From Bugula neritina (Eukaryota > Bryozoa > Gymnolaemata > Cheilostomatida > Bugulidae), in assembly GCA_964035545.1 (NCBI GenBank), contig OZ037767.1, positions 30,310,128 through 30,370,127 of the forward strand: DNA of 60,000 bases, written 5' to 3'. Position 1 is the stretch's first letter. Each line of letters starts with the position of its first letter. Under the pieces are notes generated by a model. That model did no database searches. It had not been told where the DNA came from and was given only the letters and a program-made list of their open reading frames with translations. This document shows, piece by piece, positions 56,896 through 60,000 of this stretch. The position numbers and the translations under genes are program-made.

Positions 56896-59800
56896 ATGAG
56901 CACCATGAATGTGCTGGGACTCATCAATGTTTTACTCCTAGGGGCAGCTTATTCTGTAGCTATCTCTTCAGGTGAGTCATATCTGGTTATTCAATCAGTT
57001 AAAGTTTGAAACCTGGAATAGGTAGACATTAACATTCTATAAAACAGGTTTGTGGTTTATGTTGTATTCTTGCACTTCTATTTAAAGATAGATACGATAT
57101 GCTGCATTAAGCGAAACAATGCCATGCTAATATACATCTTTCAGGATATAGCTATGTGAGCTATAATAGCAGTAAATGCAAATACATTCAAATGCAACAT
57201 TCTGAGTACATATAATAAAGCATAGCAAACTATTGTAATGTTACAACAACTCATTTGCTAGTCTATTTATTAGAAATCTAATAACAGCTAATCACACAAA
57301 CGACATTTCTATCTTGCATTCCAGTACTCTCTATAATTTGTTGGTTTAGCTAATAGTTTTATGTTGATTATGCTGTAAAGTAAGCTTATCCAAACCAATT
57401 TTTATCTTTACCAGTTAGTTGGCCAAACATGGAAATGGGAACTAGAGACATGTTGACAGAAAGTGACCATCTATGCGCTCAACGCCTTTTGACTTTTAAA
57501 TTCACCAAACAGATTGATGACCTAATGGCATTGGACAGCACTTTGAGTAGTATATTGCTGGTTTCAAAGGGAAATTTGTGGCACTGTACTCAAAGAGAAG
57601 ATGGTTCTAGCTGTCAGACTGCATATAAAGGAAAAGGCTGTAAGTCATTGCAAGTATTCTTTCCTAATAATGGGAAGGTAATGTTAAGCATGAGCTTATA
57701 GATTCAGTAAAATTAACCAGCGCTGTTTTTGTTAGAACAAATGTGCAATAACACAATATTGACTTGCAGTAGTGTAAGTCAATATTGTTTATGAGTTATA
57801 GAATTGTTTATTCACTATTATTCACTCAAAAATATAAATATTTCAGCGAGTTTGACATTAATAAATTTATAAAAACACTGATACAACTATAAATACACTA
57901 TAAATTAGCTTAACCTATTTTACTCGAAATTGAATTTAAATTGATTCCTTCCTTATATGGTGAATGACTGTAACTGTACATGTTGCAGATTATGATAGAC
58001 TGCTGGCTATTAACTCAAGTGTGGTACTTCTGATGGACAGCAACCAAAACCCCACTAGGCTTGATAGTCTCAAAGTAGGACCGAGTAGAGACAACTACAA
58101 CATGGAAAAAGATGATATTTCTCTTGGAAATGTGAAGATTTATCAAGTAAGCTTCAACATTGATGTTGTAATGTGACACAACAACTTTCTTACTAACAAA
58201 CTACAAAATGAAATGAAATCTACAGTATAGCCTCATTGTAGAGTCTAGCAAATTATAGCCTCTGAATCTTAATGAATAATATCACACACTTGCATTAGAA
58301 TATCTTCTGACGGAGTAACACGGCCTGCATAGTAAATAAATCAATGAAGTTTGGTGCAAAAAATGTTTGCTTCGTTGGGCGCAAAATAATTGTGTATTTT
58401 AGAGAAACCAGCATTCTAAAAATAGATATTAAACAATGATTGGTTTATCTATTACCTTAATAGTAACAAACCCAATCTCAACAAATATACATCCAGCTAT
58501 TTTTTATATGGTTTTCCAGTAAAGCTATTGTTGTATAGTATTATATTGCATCATTATATTATGGTATTTTATAAAGTAATTATATTATAGTAATATGGTA
58601 TTATTGTATATAATTTTGTTATAGTATCAGAAATTTGTATTTTAGTATTATATTATAGTATTTTTGTATTACTGCAATATATATGGTATCGTTTTATTAT
58701 GGTATTATTGTATTATGGTATAAATTTGTTGAAATGAATTATTGAATTAAATTTTATTATTGTTTTAAATTCTATTATGGTATTATGATGTTATCCTATA
58801 AACACAATTATCATAATCTTTCAGCTGGTCAACTACAACTTCAGTCACTTTATAGCAGCTGCTACTAGAGACACAAAGTCAGTTTTTGCACTCATTGAAG
58901 CAGAGAGTTTCATTAGGCAGGAAGTTGTTTGGCACTTCCATGATCATCTCATGATATCTACGAGCACTGCAGACACTCTGCCGACTCCACAAATCATGAT
59001 AGGAAATTATTTTAGAGCAAATGGAGAGCTTAATCTCCAAATGATAAGATTCCCAGAGACTGTATCTAAGAATAGTGGACAGTCAATCATCCCGGTTACA
59101 ACCGCTGCTTACACGATAAAGGGTCAGTGTCAGTGACATAATGTAAATTATATTACGTGCTCCCTCCATATCTTACCAAACTACTAGTCTGAAAGGTTTC
59201 ATCCCAGATAGACGCTAGGCTAAATTTCCCACTTGGAAGCTTCCCAGTTAGACGCTATCTGTTATTTTGGTGCCATATAATTATATAGTAATATATCTAT
59301 ATATACCTTTATAACTGTTCCATTGATTGCTAAATAGATAAAATGCTAATAGTTATAATAGCCAACACGAATTATCTGCAATAATATTCCAATTTTCGTA
59401 GATTTGTGTAGGACAAAAAAACAGTAGTATATTAATAATAAACATTATCTTTAATTAATGAATACTCATTAACAAATATCTGCTCAAGCAAGAAGCAAAA
59501 ATATGTAAAATTAATATCTTAATGCAAATCAAAGAAATTTATTTATATGCTCAATACGTGCTTTATTTAAATATACATATATATTCAAATAATATTCAAA
59601 CAAATTGCACATAAAATATATATTGTACCAAAATAAGTAAATATCGTCTAACTGGGAAGCATCTAAGTGGGAAATTTAGCCTAGCGTCTAACTGGGAAGC
59701 ATCTATCTGGGATGACACCGTTTGAAACCTCAACTCCTGACATAGTAGAAGAAGAAATTTAAATCACAGATTTATTGATTTTTGTCCTTTTTTCCTTATA

Positions 59801-59996
59801 CACACATGCACAAGCTACCGAACAAGGTCGAAGCCTTTTGTGTGACAAATGGATACTCGTAAGAAATGGAACCGTGAGATACAAAGGGAGCACTGTAATT
59901 TTAGACAAAATGCTATTGGATAGTCAATATAAGCTGCAGGTCAACCTCAGCGAATCAAATACATGTGCCAGCTTTAATATTAACTTCTTAGAGTAG
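56896..59996 (+). CDS. secreted protein B, short paralogue of A, function unknown
   Basis: Five exons: 56896-56971, 57415-57639, 57989-58146, 58825-59122, 59815-59996 (stop TAG), total 313 codons. A second in-frame ATG at 56905 may be the real start. The N-terminus (MNVLGLINVLLLGAAYSVAI) is a signal peptide. Exons 2-4 parallel protein A (CAQRL, FTKQIDDLMALDSTLSSILLV, GNLWHC, LVNYNFSHFIA) with the same intron phases (1, 1, 0, 1). Exon 5 is short, poorly similar, and carries no Ser/Thr/Pro linker or PAN/apple segment. Its acceptor would be CACAAG, without the usual pyrimidine before AG, so the last exon is the weakest part of the model. The gene arose by tandem duplication and either lost or never gained the C-terminal module. 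An inverted-repeat element separates exons 4 and 5. Confidence 0.75.
58530..58800. repeat. degenerate TATTATGGTATT repeat, secreted gene B intron 3
   Basis: Loose A+T-rich repetition of TATTATRGTATTATTG-type units up to about 25 nt before the exon 4 acceptor. Confidence 0.6.
59194..59730. mobile_element. non-autonomous fold-back (MITE-like) element in secreted gene B intron 4
   Basis: Terminal inverted repeats of roughly 65-85 bp: the left arm (59194-59261) contains CATCCCAGATAGACGCTAGG and AAATTTCCCACTTGGAAGC; the right arm (59645-59730) holds their reverse complements plus a 15-bp internal duplication (AACTGGGAAGCATCT). The 380-bp interior is A+T-rich without a coding frame. No clear target-site duplication was found. 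Confidence 0.8.
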
Positions 59997-60000
59997 TTAC

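Overview
This is eukaryotic, animal nuclear DNA: about two-thirds A+T, short exons with GT-AG junctions, and introns full of minisatellites. The gene set (ATM, MYCBP, CPT1, a soluble guanylate cyclase with an H-NOX domain, secreted proteins with an apple-like domain) points to a bilaterian invertebrate, perhaps a lophotrochozoan. I cannot name the species.

Layout. (1) 75-16164, minus strand: the N-terminal half of ATM. I reconstructed 30 coding exons with compatible phases (4,527 nt, 1,509 codons); the kinase half lies beyond the left edge. (2) 16165-17252: divergent intergenic region with an A+T-rich palindrome. (3) 17253-21024, plus: MYCBP, four exons, 103 aa. (4) About 22.0-33.8 kb, plus: CPT1, 16 coding exons per isoform, 763 or 762 aa, with two interchangeable versions of the exon just after the catalytic histidine. 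(5) 36925-50316, plus: a beta2-like soluble guanylate cyclase, 13 visible coding exons, with an intact Ty1/copia retrotransposon (40461-45196) in its sixth visible intron. (6) 51543-55903 and 56896-59996, plus: two tandem paralogous secreted proteins of unknown function. The first has a Ser/Thr/Pro-rich linker and a PAN/apple-like C-terminus that the second lacks. A fold-back element sits in the second gene.

The genes are unrelated housekeeping, metabolic, signalling and secreted functions; no shared pathway is evident apart from the tandem secreted pair and the possible ATM/MYCBP promoter.

Main observation: many introns carry tandem arrays, and several are in register with a splice site. 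In ATM introns 7, 14, 15 and 22 and CPT1 intron 3 the first repeat unit begins exactly at the intron GT, so the donor, or a mutated ghost of it, is repeated every 22-50 nt. In ATM intron 8 a 16-nt unit is repeated about 29 times and its last copy ends as the functional acceptor. In the cyclase an array is bracketed by two copies of the acceptor region. Other arrays start within a few to a few tens of nt of donors. The window therefore suggests intron expansion by tandem duplication seeded at exon-intron junctions.

Exon coordinates come from reading by eye: splice consensus, frame closure and remembered family similarity. No alignment was run and there is no transcript evidence.
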